From Vibrio diabolicus (GTDB taxonomy: Bacteria; Pseudomonadota; Gammaproteobacteria; Enterobacterales; Vibrionaceae), in contig CCKK01000020.1 of NCBI GenBank assembly GCA_001048675.1, positions 992,001-1,056,000 of the forward strand: DNA of 64,000 nucleotides. The letters are read 5' to 3'. How positions within the stretch are numbered: position 1 is the first letter of the stretch; every line of letters starts with the position of its first letter. The position numbers and the translations under genes were made by a program. The notes below the pieces were generated by a model. That model had not been told where the DNA came from and searched no databases. It was given only the letters and a program-made list of their open reading frames with translations. Below are positions 17,492 to 25,904 of this stretch, piece after piece.

Positions 17492-19520
17492 CGGCTCACA
17501 GCACAAAGGATTGTCGAAATGGACGCACCGTTTTAAAACCATGGTGCGTTATCGCTTATTATTTTTAACCTCCGCACCTATCTTTCTGACTTTGATAGCC
17601 CTGATCGGGATTACCATTTATTGGTCCATCCATTATACGTGGCAAAATGCACTGCTTGATGTTTCTGAGCGTCTTGGTGTTGCGAATAACAGCGTAACGT
17701 TGTTACAGCAAAAGCAATCGAATTACGTACGTGCGTTTGCTGACTCATACGATTTTCGTATTCGCATCAATCAAGGGATACCGCAAGATGAGCTGCAAAA
17801 GTGGGTCACTGAGCAGAAGAAACGATATGCTTTAGATTTTCTCTCTTTCCAACGCGTCAACTCGATGGAAAACAAATTCCGCTTTATGGATCTCACTAAG
17901 CGAGAATCGTTTTTTGATGTACTCAATAAAGAAGAACTCGAACGCCTCGATCCTGAACTCGCTAAACGAGCGGAAGTGCCTATTCTTGCTGATGGTGGCA
18001 TGGAAGCGCGTGGGTTAGTCAGTCGAACCGTGATTCCTGTGTATAGCCAAACGAATGATTTGATCGGCTTTCTTGATGGTGGTTTGCTTCTCAATAACAG
18101 CACTGTATTGGTAGATCAAATTCGCGACTTAATCTATCTCAGCGATAATGATCGCCTTCGTCCGGTTGGCACGTTGACGGTATTTCTTGATGATTTGCGT
18201 GTAAGTACCAACGTTCCTCTAGACAGCGAGCATAGGCTAGGGCGCGCCATAGGCACTCGCGTGAGCGCAGAAGTGTATAACCAAGTACTTTCAAAAGGTG
18301 AGCAGTGGGTTGACCGAGCCTATGTGTATGACGCTTGGTATATTACGGCGTATCAACCGATCAAAGACCAATACGACAACGTCATTGGTATGCTTTATAC
18401 CGGTTACCTCATGTGGCCATTCGTTAAAGCCTACATGACCAACATTGCAGAAATTAGCTTGATTACCATTATGTTATTGCTGGTTTCCGGCGTGATGGTA
18501 TATCGCGGTTCTTATGATCTGTTTCGACCGATCGAACGCATTCATAAAGTAGTCAAGCAGGTCCAACAAGGAAAAGAAAAACGGATTGGTCCGTTGGGAT
18601 TGGATGCCGATCATGAACTCGCACAATTAGCCAGACAGTTTGATGATATGTTAGACGCGCTAGAAGAGCGCAAAATTGAACTGAAGAACTCCGCAGCGCA
18701 ACTTGAATGCAAAGTTCAAGAGCGTACAGCGAGCCTTAGAGAAAAAACCCAAGATCTAGAGCTGCATATTCAATTGCTTAACCAAACCCGCGACAAACTC
18801 GTTGTTCATGAAAAACTGGCAGCACTGGGAGAACTCACCGCGGGGATTGCTCACGAAATTAATAACCCAACCGCCGTGATTCTTGGCAACGTAGAATTGA
18901 TCCATTTTGAATTGGGTGACGATGCAAGTCGAGTACAAGAAGAGATTGATGCGATTCACGCGCAAATCGACCGTATTCGCAATATCACGCGCAGTTTATT
19001 GCAATACAGTCGCCAAGGTGGTGTTCAAGATGAAATCACTTGGCAACATGTCAATCCTATCATTGATGAAAGCATCACCTTGGTTAAAACGGGCACCAAG
19101 AAACGCGACGTCGAGTTTGTGACTGATCTACAAGCGCAAACGTCCGTTGAGATAAACCGTCACCACTTGCTACAAATCTTAGTTAATTTGCAAATGAATG
19201 CCATTCACGCAATGAACGGCAAAGGCACGTTAACCGTAGTCAGTGAAGACTGGATTGACGAGGGCGAAGTGAAAGGAGCCGCGATTCATGTTATTGACGA
19301 GGGTTGCGGTATTAAGCCAGAAAACTTGAATCGAATCTTCTCACCATTTTACACGACGAAGCGAGAGGGTACTGGATTGGGACTGTCGGTCTCTCAAAGT
19401 ATCCTCAGCCAAACGGGTGGTGAGCTAAAAGCCGAGTCGGAATGGGGAAAGGGCAGTAAATTCAGTATTTATTTACCTAAAAAAGCCGAGCTGATCCTAG
19501 AGGTGACGAATATCGCTTAG
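17481..19520 (+). CDS. Membrane sensor histidine kinase, partner of the sigma-54 regulator
   Basis: About 680 residues: membrane segment 1 (LLFLTSAPIFLTLIALIGI), a large periplasmic region of Cache type (about 60-310, ending YITAYQPIKDQYDNVIGMLYTGYL), membrane segment 2, HAMP, a coiled coil, HisKA (AHEINNPTAVILGN, phospho-His) and an ATPase domain (N box NLQMNAIHAMNG, G boxes DEGCGI and GTGLGLS). Cache domains bind small ligands directly; formate or another carboxylate is conceivable but not shown. Alternative start ATG 17472; 17481 has the better GAGGATGAGG spacing. Overlaps the regulator gene. Confidence 0.9.
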   Translation: MPTNGSQHKGLSKWTHRFKTMVRYRLLFLTSAPIFLTLIALIGITIYWSIHYTWQNALLDVSERLGVANNSVTLLQQKQSNYVRAFADSYDFRIRINQGIPQDELQKWVTEQKKRYALDFLSFQRVNSMENKFRFMDLTKRESFFDVLNKEELERLDPELAKRAEVPILADGGMEARGLVSRTVIPVYSQTNDLIGFLDGGLLLNNSTVLVDQIRDLIYLSDNDRLRPVGTLTVFLDDLRVSTNVPLDSEHRLGRAIGTRVSAEVYNQVLSKGEQWVDRAYVYDAWYITAYQPIKDQYDNVIGMLYTGYLMWPFVKAYMTNIAEISLITIMLLLVSGVMVYRGSYDLFRPIERIHKVVKQVQQGKEKRIGPLGLDADHELAQLARQFDDMLDALEERKIELKNSAAQLECKVQERTASLREKTQDLELHIQLLNQTRDKLVVHEKLAALGELTAGIAHEINNPTAVILGNVELIHFELGDDASRVQEEIDAIHAQIDRIRNITRSLLQYSRQGGVQDEITWQHVNPIIDESITLVKTGTKKRDVEFVTDLQAQTSVEINRHHLLQILVNLQMNAIHAMNGKGTLTVVSEDWIDEGEVKGAAIHVIDEGCGIKPENLNRIFSPFYTTKREGTGLGLSVSQSILSQTGGELKAESEWGKGSKFSIYLPKKAELILEVTNIA

Positions 19521-19547
19521 TCACTTGTTGTAAGCATTACGGAAGAA

Positions 19548-19575
19548 AGAGCCAGTTATAATACTGGCTCTTTTT
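19548..19575 (+). terminator. Terminator of the two-component operon
   Basis: AGAGCCAGT-tataat-ACTGGCTCT hairpin followed by six T. Confidence 0.85.
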
Positions 19576-19737
19576 TGTATTCAATGACGCATTTGTGCTT
19601 GAGCTTTTTGCTTTGAAGAAGCACTGCGATGGTTTCACTAGCGATGAATTAATAAAAACAACACTTGCAGTATGTAGCATGAACAAGTACCGTTGCCCGG
19701 TTTTTCTAAATACACCCCAATTGCTAAGGTAAAGGTT

Positions 19738-21330
19738 TTGATCTCCACAGCGAATATTACTCAACAATTCGGCGCTAAGCCGCTATTCGAAAACATTTCA
19801 GTTAAGTTCGGCGAAGGTAATCGCTACGGCTTAATTGGAGCTAACGGTTGTGGTAAATCAACCTTTATGAAGATCCTCAGCGGCGAGCTTGAGCAAACCA
19901 GCGGTAACGTGAGTTACGATCCAAACGAGCGCGTTGCAAAACTAAACCAGGACCAGTTCGCTTACGAAGAATTTACGGTAATCGATACCGTTATCATGGG
20001 TCATAAAGAGCTATGGGAAGTGAAGAAAGAGCGTGACCGTATCTACTCACTTGCTGAAATGAGTGAAGAAGACGGCATGAAAGTGGCTGACCTAGAAGTT
20101 CAGTTTGCGGAAATGGACGGCTACATGGCAGAAGCCAAAGCGGGCGAGCTTCTTCTTGCGGTGGGTATTCCAATGGAGCAGCACTTCGGCCTAATGAGTG
20201 AAGTGGCGCCGGGCTGGAAACTTCGTGTGCTTCTAGCGCAAGTTCTATTCGCAGACCCAGACGTTATGCTGCTTGACGAACCTACCAACAACTTGGACAT
20301 GGATACGATCCGTTGGTTGGAAGACACGCTAAATGCGCGTAACTGCACCATGATCATCATCTCGCACGACCGCCACTTCCTAAACTCAGTATGTACGCAC
20401 ATGGCGGACTTGGATTACGGTGAACTGCGCATTTACCCAGGTAACTATGATGAGTACATGACAGCAGCTTCTCAAGCTCGTGAACGTCTATTAAACGATA
20501 ACGCGAAGAAGAAAGCACAAATTGCTGAGCTACAAACGTTCGTTGCACGTTTCTCAGCAAACGCATCGAAAGCAAAACAAGCGACATCTCGTGCGAAGCA
20601 AATCGACAAGATCAAACTGGATGAAGTTAAAGCGTCTAGCCGTCAAAACCCATTCATTCGTTTCGAACAGTCGAAAGAGCTGTTCCGTAACGCTCTGATT
20701 GTTGAAAACCTAAGCCAAGGTTTCGAAGAGGACTTGTTCTCAGACTTCAATGCAATTTTTGAAGTGGGTGAGCGTGTTGCGATCATTGGTGAGAACGGTG
20801 TCGGTAAAACAACACTTCTAAACACGCTTGCTGGTGTACTTGAACCGCGTGCGGGTGAGTACAAATGGTCTGAAAACTCAAATATCGGTTACTACGCGCA
20901 AGACCACGCGCATGACTTTGCAGAAGACATGAACCTAACGGATTGGATGGGTCAATGGCGTCAAGAAGGTGATGACGAGCAAGTCGTTCGTGGTTTCCTT
21001 GGTCGTATGCTGTTTGGTCAAGACGACATTAAAAAGTCAGTAAAAGTACTGTCTGGTGGTGAGCAAGGTCGTATGCTGCTTGGTAAGCTGATGATGCACA
21101 AGCCAAACATGCTGCTAATGGACGAACCTACCAACCACATGGATATGGAATCGATTGAATCTTTGAACACCGCGCTTGAGCAATACAAAGGCACGTTGTT
21201 CTTCGTATCTCACGACCGTGTATTCGTAGACTCGCTAGCAACGCGTATTATCGAAATCCGCGATGGCAAGATCACGGACTTCAAAGGCACGTACTCTGAG
21301 TTCCTAAAATCTCGTGGTGTTGACGCGTAA
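19738..21330 (+). CDS. ybiT: ABC-F family ATPase YbiT
   Basis: A 530-residue soluble ABC-F protein with two ATPase halves joined by the arm/linker. Walker A motifs are GANGCGKST and GENGVGKTT, with two LSGG/EVAPG signatures and DEPTNN/DEPTNH. The residue pattern follows E. coli YbiT very closely, including the same length. ABC-F proteins act on ribosomes rather than transport. The start is the TTG at 19738 after AAGGTAAAGG, where YbiT's MLVSS begins; an upstream GTG-type extension is not conserved. It has no obvious link to its formate-related neighbours. Confidence 0.92.
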   Translation: MISTANITQQFGAKPLFENISVKFGEGNRYGLIGANGCGKSTFMKILSGELEQTSGNVSYDPNERVAKLNQDQFAYEEFTVIDTVIMGHKELWEVKKERDRIYSLAEMSEEDGMKVADLEVQFAEMDGYMAEAKAGELLLAVGIPMEQHFGLMSEVAPGWKLRVLLAQVLFADPDVMLLDEPTNNLDMDTIRWLEDTLNARNCTMIIISHDRHFLNSVCTHMADLDYGELRIYPGNYDEYMTAASQARERLLNDNAKKKAQIAELQTFVARFSANASKAKQATSRAKQIDKIKLDEVKASSRQNPFIRFEQSKELFRNALIVENLSQGFEEDLFSDFNAIFEVGERVAIIGENGVGKTTLLNTLAGVLEPRAGEYKWSENSNIGYYAQDHAHDFAEDMNLTDWMGQWRQEGDDEQVVRGFLGRMLFGQDDIKKSVKVLSGGEQGRMLLGKLMMHKPNMLLMDEPTNHMDMESIESLNTALEQYKGTLFFVSHDRVFVDSLATRIIEIRDGKITDFKGTYSEFLKSRGVDA

Positions 21331-21354
21331 TTACTCGAGAAGCGTTTAAAAAGC

Positions 21355-21384
21355 AAAAGCCTCGCTATTTAGCGAGGCTTTTTT
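21355..21384 (+). terminator. Terminator of ybiT
   Basis: AAAAGCCTCGCT-attt-AGCGAGGCTTTT with T-run; perfect 12-bp stem, possibly two-way with the small gene at 21393. Confidence 0.88.
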
Positions 21385-21392
21385 AATTGGTC

Positions 21393-21512
21393 TTAATCCT
21401 TAAACTGACCGGTTATATACGCATATATGCCGACGACACCAAATGTAATGATCATTGAGAGCATAATACCACTGGGCGTGAGCAAAAAATTCCACAGTTG
21501 GTCATTGTCCAT
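21393..21512 (-). CDS. 39-residue membrane microprotein, DUF3149-like
   Basis: The minus strand from ATG 21512, with AAAGGATGTG ahead of it, encodes 39 residues: a short polar start (MDNDQLWNFLLTPSG), one hydrophobic helix (IMLSMIITFGVVGIYAYI) and a polar end. Length, the N-P/T-P-x-G turn and one helix resemble the DUF3149 microproteins, recalled from memory. Function is unknown. It lies 180 bases downstream of fdhD on the same strand and shares the ybiT terminator region. Confidence 0.6.
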   Translation of the reverse strand: MDNDQLWNFLLTPSGIMLSMIITFGVVGIYAYITGQFKD

Positions 21513-21691
21513 AGTTCACATCCTTTGTGAATGAGCTGTAGTTAGCATCAATTAAAGCAAGCGTTGTATTGCTACAACACATGTTGCTATTTCTGACTTA
21601 TATCGTTTAATTAAGCCTTCATAACGTGATGATTTACTTATCCCAATTGTTATAAGTTTACACGAATCGACGGTTTTGTATTATTTTCTCG

Positions 21692-22526
21692 TTAACGAGA
21701 TGCACTTTCGCCTTTCACATCAAACTCAATCTTGTCGGCTCCGGTAAATACTTGGAAGCGTAAACCTTTTGCTCGCGCAATCGTCGTAATGCCAAATTGT
21801 TTCGCAAGATCTAACCCCATTTGAGTAACGCCAGAGCGAGAAAGCAGAACAGGAATGCCCATTTGAGCCACTTTAATCACCATTTCTGAAGTAAGGCGAC
21901 CAGTTGTGTAGAAAATTTTATCTTCACCTGTCTCTTCTTTGAGCCACATCTCACCTGCAAGCGTATCCACTGCGTTGTGACGGCCGACATCTTCCACAAA
22001 TGACAATACCTCATTGCCTTTGCAAACCGCACAGCCATGCACCGCGCCCGCTTTTTTGTAGGTGTCGTTGTAATGAGTCAACGCTTCAAGTGCGGAGTAG
22101 ATTTCTGATTGCTTAAGCGGAACTTGAGGCACTTGGTAGTTCTCAAGTTGTTTCATCACGTTGCCATACATGGTGCCTTGACCACAGCCAGATGTGACGG
22201 TTTTCTTTTTCAGAGCGCCTTCTAAATGTTCGGTATTTTCTTTAGTAATCACCGCTGCGGAATGCGTTTCCCAGTCAATAATGACGGATTCAATCGCTGC
22301 TGGATCGGACAGGAAGCTTTGGTTTTTTAAATTAACCCAGTACTAGCGCTTCTGGACGCGAACCTAGCGTCATGAGCGTGACCACTTCTTTCCAGTTCAG
22401 CATGACCGTAAGAGGACGCTCGCACGCGATTTGCTTTGTCAGTTTTTCGCCGTACTCGTCGTACACATCGACTTCAATGGTTTGCAGGGGATTTTCACTG
22501 GTTTTAATAATATTTGGTTTCAGCAC
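21692..22526 (-). pseudogene. fdhD: FdhD formate dehydrogenase maturation factor, frameshifted
   Basis: FdhD passes sulfur from IscS to the Mo/W-bisMGD cofactor, an essential step for formate dehydrogenase activity. The 5' part (from ATG 22526, MLKPNIIKTSENPL... to PEALVLG) and the 3' part (AIESVIIDWETHSAAV... with GCGQGT, GCAVCKG and DVGRHNAVD) are in different frames. Removing one T at 22332-22333 restores GYLKNQSFLSD and a full-length protein of about 277 residues. With an otherwise intact operon, a sequence error is at least as likely as true loss. It has its own sigma-54 promoter. Confidence 0.85.
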
Positions 22527-22590
22527 AGTCGTGTCCTAGTGATTAAGAGCGTTAGGTTGCTACGCATTTAGCTTGCTAAGTAGTTAGCAA

Positions 22591-22607
22591 AGCAAATCTC
22601 GTTCCAA
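22591..22607 (-). promoter_or_regulatory. Sigma-54 promoter of fdhD
   Basis: The minus strand reads TTGGAACGAGATTTGCT: GG-N10-GC with TTGCT at -12. Predicted start near 22580, about 54 bases before fdhD. Confidence 0.7.
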
Positions 22608-22659
22608 AATAGCGGTTCCCATAAAAATTGCGAGGTTTTATGTCAACAATGCATTAAAA

Positions 22660-22673
22660 CTGCGAGTTCGCAG
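22660..22673. promoter_or_regulatory. Palindrome between divergent sigma-54 promoters
   Basis: CTGCGAGTTCGCAG has perfect 6-bp arms. It lies 53 bases from the fdhD promoter and 72 from the DUF3305 promoter, a normal place for a shared enhancer or operator. No identity can be assigned. Confidence 0.35.
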
Positions 22674-22744
22674 TAATGACACATCAATAAATTTGAGTTT
22701 CAACTACTTTGGTACTTGAGTATAGCGCTGCGTATAGGATTGAT

Positions 22745-22761
22745 TTGGCGCGGTTATTGCT
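22745..22761 (+). promoter_or_regulatory. Sigma-54 promoter of the DUF3305-DUF3306 genes
   Basis: TTGGCGCGGTTATTGCT: GG-N10-GC, one mismatch to TGGCACG-N4-TTGCW. A CAAAATGTCC element follows at 22793. Confidence 0.75.
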
Positions 22762-22841
22762 TTGTAGCGATGAAATGGATGAAAGCCAAGGTCAAAATGT
22801 CCTGTGAGTTTTCAGACCAAAATAGAAAAACTGGGTGAGTT

Positions 22842-23306
22842 ATGTCGGATAAGAAAGATTTCGAGAACAATTACGAGAAGACTGAAGACGCATGGCCAAT
22901 TGGCGTAGAGCTTGTTGAGCATGAGATCAGTACAGGGATTTGGGTGACAACCCAATGGCAGTTGACGGGATTTGCGCTAAATCCGACGGAAGAGACTCCC
23001 GATGTTTGTCTGTTGCAATTACACAAAGACGAGCGTACAGACTACCGCTTTAACTTAAGCTCTCAGCAACCTAAACTTTTTTTAGTGATGGATAACGTCG
23101 AGTCTGGTGAAAAACCAGCGATACAGCTACTAACGGCTTCACAATCTGTCGCGGCGCAATATATGGATGGCGACAACCTTGTACTATCCAACGATATGCC
23201 GTTAGCCGTTCAGGCTTGGATGGAAGCCTTCATCGGTCGCCACGGTGAGTTGTTAGAAGTAAGACGTAAGAAACGCAAAGGAGCGGGCAGAGCAAATGGC
23301 AACTAG
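22842..23306 (+). CDS. DUF3305 family protein, formate dehydrogenase-associated
   Basis: A 154-residue soluble protein (WPIGVELVEHEISTGIWVTTQW...), fitting DUF3305 as I recall it. This family is found beside formate dehydrogenase operons in Vibrio and Shewanella. The biochemical role is unknown; assembly or cofactor delivery is a guess from context. The end overlaps the next start by 11 bases, so the pair is translationally coupled. It is preceded by a sigma-54 promoter. Confidence 0.78.
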   Translation: MSDKKDFENNYEKTEDAWPIGVELVEHEISTGIWVTTQWQLTGFALNPTEETPDVCLLQLHKDERTDYRFNLSSQQPKLFLVMDNVESGEKPAIQLLTASQSVAAQYMDGDNLVLSNDMPLAVQAWMEAFIGRHGELLEVRRKKRKGAGRANGN

Positions 23307-23925
23307 TTTTTTAAGCCGTTGGTCGAAACGTAAATTAGCAGAATCTTCCCAACATGATGAAGAGATCACGCCGATAGCAGAGACGGAGCAATCCGAAGAT
23401 TGTGTCACAGCGCTTTCAAACGCTGACGAAAGCTCAGACGCTTTGAACGTCAATGAGCATAGTCAGGCTCCAGACATTACCGCGAGTGTAGAGACTGAAA
23501 AAACCGAAGAAATGTCTGTGGCGCAACTGCTGGTTTCTGAAGCTTCAGAAAGTGTTAAGAAAGCCGCGCTGCGCAAAATGTTCTTGTCCGAAGAATTTAA
23601 CGTGCGTGACGGCCTAGACGATTACGATGATGATTACAGTAACTTAAAGTCACTTTCTCAAGACGTCGCAGAGACGCTGCGTGATTGGGTTAAAGACAAA
23701 GTGGAAGACGAACCAGACGCTGAAACTGCGCAAGGGTCTGAGCTTAACGCTAACGATATCGCATCTGAGGTAGTTGAAGACGCAGAGTCAAACACCGACA
23801 AAAGTGGCCAAATTACTCAAGATGAAAATGAACTGTATATAAATACAGTATTTGGCGAAAGTGATACTTTTGCTGAAGAATCACCGCCTAACGAGGTGAG
23901 ACAAAATATACCACACAAAGAATAG
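23296..23925 (+). CDS. DUF3306 family protein, formate dehydrogenase-associated
   Basis: A 209-residue, very acidic protein: a basic start (FLSRWSKRKLAES), a low-complexity acidic stretch, then a conserved helical core (KKAALRKMFLSEEFNVRDGLDDYDDDY), matching my recollection of DUF3306. The family is a constant partner of DUF3305 in formate dehydrogenase gene clusters. Long acidic flanks suggest a flexible protein, perhaps a scaffold. Function is unproven. Confidence 0.78.
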   Translation: MATSFLSRWSKRKLAESSQHDEEITPIAETEQSEDCVTALSNADESSDALNVNEHSQAPDITASVETEKTEEMSVAQLLVSEASESVKKAALRKMFLSEEFNVRDGLDDYDDDYSNLKSLSQDVAETLRDWVKDKVEDEPDAETAQGSELNANDIASEVVEDAESNTDKSGQITQDENELYINTVFGESDTFAEESPPNEVRQNIPHKE

Positions 23926-23971
23926 GTACATTTTGACTAAACACTCAATGAGCCGGCTGAGACAAAATGTC
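23925..23971. promoter_or_regulatory. Candidate activator sites upstream of fdh operon
   Basis: GGTACATTTTGACTA (23925-23939) and GAGACAAAATGTCCC (23959-23973) resemble the paired elements before tupA. Their centres lie about 113 and 79 bases upstream of the -24 element. Confidence 0.4.
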
Positions 23972-23986
23972 CCAGTCGGTTTTTTT
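23953..23986 (+). terminator. Terminator of DUF3305-DUF3306 operon
   Basis: CCGGCTGAGACA-aaa-TGTCCCAGTCGG with two mismatches, then seven T. It overlaps a candidate activator site. Confidence 0.8.
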
Positions 23987-24042
23987 ATCCCTACAATTTC
24001 TAAGATAAATAGCTAACCTATTGAAAATTAGCTGATATTTAA

Positions 24043-24059
24043 TTGGCACGACATTTGCT
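24043..24059 (+). promoter_or_regulatory. Sigma-54 promoter of the formate dehydrogenase operon
   Basis: TTGGCACGACATTTGCT is an exact match to the sigma-54 consensus TGGCACG-N4-TTGCW. Predicted start near 24070, giving a leader of about 165 bases before the first large gene. Confidence 0.85.
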
Positions 24060-24141
24060 ATTTGTTGCTCAATACCAATCTGGTTGAAGTTAGTCCGGAC
24101 CCACTGCGTAGTATTCATCGCCTATAGACGGCGGAACAAGA

Positions 24142-24240
24142 ATGCTCATTGATAAGTTAATCAGCAGAATCTCCGGCGCTAACTACACTAAGAGATGGAA
24201 AAGACTATCCATGTTCATAAATGGAATTGAGCAATGCTGA
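24142..24240 (+). CDS. Possible 32-residue leader ORF of fdh operon
   Basis: ATG 24142 (GGAACAAGA ahead) opens a 32-codon frame, MLIDKLISRISGANYTKRWK and on to GIEQC. Its TGA overlaps the ATG of the next gene (ATGCTGA at 24234). The peptide is basic and amphipathic. The overlap would couple its translation to the ferredoxin-like gene. It is too short to be sure it is made. Confidence 0.4.
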   Translation: MLIDKLISRISGANYTKRWKRLSMFINGIEQC

Positions 24241-25895
24241 AACAATTATTAGAACAAGCAACTTCCAATAACGGTAAAGCGAGGCTGTACGCTTTCGAAA
24301 ATACCGTAGAGTTGACCAATCTTATTCCACCAACCGTAAGCTATGAAAGCGGCGGTAATACTTTGATTGTGGGTCCAACGGCAATCATCGAAAGTGCGGC
24401 AGCGCAATTGTCGCAAATGAACAGCCTAACGCTGCTTTCTACCGATGGCGAAAAGGGAATAAATCCCGAGCTTTACTACGCTAATTCGGTTCAGGTTTCA
24501 GGGTTCTTAGGTACGTTTGAAGTTCTGATTGAAAATCATGGTTCGACCAACAATCTTGCCAAGGTCGCGATCAATAGCGATTGTTTCGATATCGTACTCG
24601 ATCTTTGCCTAAACAGCTGCATGTCGGAAGAAGTACCAGTACCGGGCTACTACCCAGTTGGTCGTGGCTATCCGAAACTGGCTGAAGCGTTGGAAGAAAT
24701 TCCAACCTTGATGGGGACATTCGATAAACCGAAATTCTTCCGTTTAGATACCGATCTATGTGCACACAGCTCTCGTGGCGTAAAAGGTTGCGAACGTTGT
24801 GTGGATGCTTGTCCGGCAGGGGCACTATCGAGTGAAGGCGGCGACAAAACGGGCCATCGCATCGAGATCAACCCATACCTATGTCAAGGCGTCGGTACTT
24901 GTGCTACAGCGTGTCCGACAGAAGCGATTCATTACGCACTGCCAAACCCTGAAGATACGCAAAAGTTTATTGAACGTACGCTCGCCAACTATGAGCAAGC
25001 GGGTGGTTTAGAGCCTATCGTATTGATTTGCAGTTCTCGCCACGAGAGCTACAACGTGATGGCACTAAAAGCACTGCCAGATAATGTGATTCCAATTGTG
25101 GTGGAAGAACTGCCTTCGGTTGGTATTGATACTTGGTTCGCTGCGCTTGTGAACGGTGCCACTCAGGTGCTGTTTGCGGCTTCGCGTTTTATGCCTCAAA
25201 CAATTATTCGTGTGCTTAATAGCGAAGTAGGTATTGCTCAAGAGTTGCTCGACCAGCTTGGTATCGCCAAAGAAACCATCGACATTCTGTATCTAGAATC
25301 ACTACGTGAAGGTGCTCCGACACTTTGTACCGAGTCTTTTGATTTGGCATTAGGTGATTTGCAAGGTAACAAACGTCAGCGTCTATTTACGGCGTTGGAT
25401 GCGTTGTCATCATCGCGTATTCCAGTTGAGAACATTGTTGAACTGCCAGCAAACGCACCTTACGGCACGGTCTCTTGTGAAAGCAAAGATTGTACGTTGT
25501 GTATGAGCTGTGTGGCGGTGTGTCCAACACGTGCATTGCATACGGACGGCCAATCTCCGTCGCTTAAATTCGTCGAGCAAGACTGCATTCAATGTGGGCT
25601 GTGCGAGAAAGCGTGTCCAGAGAAAGTGCTGACGCTTATTCCTCGTATGAACTGGGTGAAAGAAGAACGCCAGAAAGCGGTTGTGATTCATGAAGAAAAG
25701 GCAGCCGAGTGCATTCGCTGTCACAAGCCTTTTGCTCCGCAATCGATGATCGACATGCTGCAAAACAAGCTTCGTGGTCATTCTCATTTCTCTGATGAAG
25801 CTGCCATTAATCGCATCGCCATGTGTGAAGACTGTCGTGTGATCGACATGTTTGAATCGATGGCTGCAGATCCAATGAATCAATTGAAATACTAG
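24234..25895 (+). CDS. Multi-[4Fe-4S] ferredoxin-like protein of the formate dehydrogenase cluster
   Basis: A 553-residue soluble protein with two pairs of ferredoxin-type clusters: CERCVDACPAGA and CATACPTEA near 185-225, and CTLCMSCVAVCPTRA and CIQCGLCEKACPEKV near 415-465. Two further CxxC pairs follow (CIRCHKPF, CEDCR). The middle region has no motif I recognise. Homologous genes sit at the head of formate dehydrogenase operons in Vibrio and Shewanella. It may carry electrons between formate oxidation and cytoplasmic partners, or help maturation; neither is shown. First large gene after the sigma-54 promoter. Confidence 0.85.
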   Translation: MLKQLLEQATSNNGKARLYAFENTVELTNLIPPTVSYESGGNTLIVGPTAIIESAAAQLSQMNSLTLLSTDGEKGINPELYYANSVQVSGFLGTFEVLIENHGSTNNLAKVAINSDCFDIVLDLCLNSCMSEEVPVPGYYPVGRGYPKLAEALEEIPTLMGTFDKPKFFRLDTDLCAHSSRGVKGCERCVDACPAGALSSEGGDKTGHRIEINPYLCQGVGTCATACPTEAIHYALPNPEDTQKFIERTLANYEQAGGLEPIVLICSSRHESYNVMALKALPDNVIPIVVEELPSVGIDTWFAALVNGATQVLFAASRFMPQTIIRVLNSEVGIAQELLDQLGIAKETIDILYLESLREGAPTLCTESFDLALGDLQGNKRQRLFTALDALSSSRIPVENIVELPANAPYGTVSCESKDCTLCMSCVAVCPTRALHTDGQSPSLKFVEQDCIQCGLCEKACPEKVLTLIPRMNWVKEERQKAVVIHEEKAAECIRCHKPFAPQSMIDMLQNKLRGHSHFSDEAAINRIAMCEDCRVIDMFESMAADPMNQLKY

Positions 25896-25904
25896 GAGCT
25901 CGCA

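Noticed and set aside
24060..24141. Riboswitch in the fdh operon leader
   Set aside because: Only short possible stems; no recognisable consensus, so not annotated.
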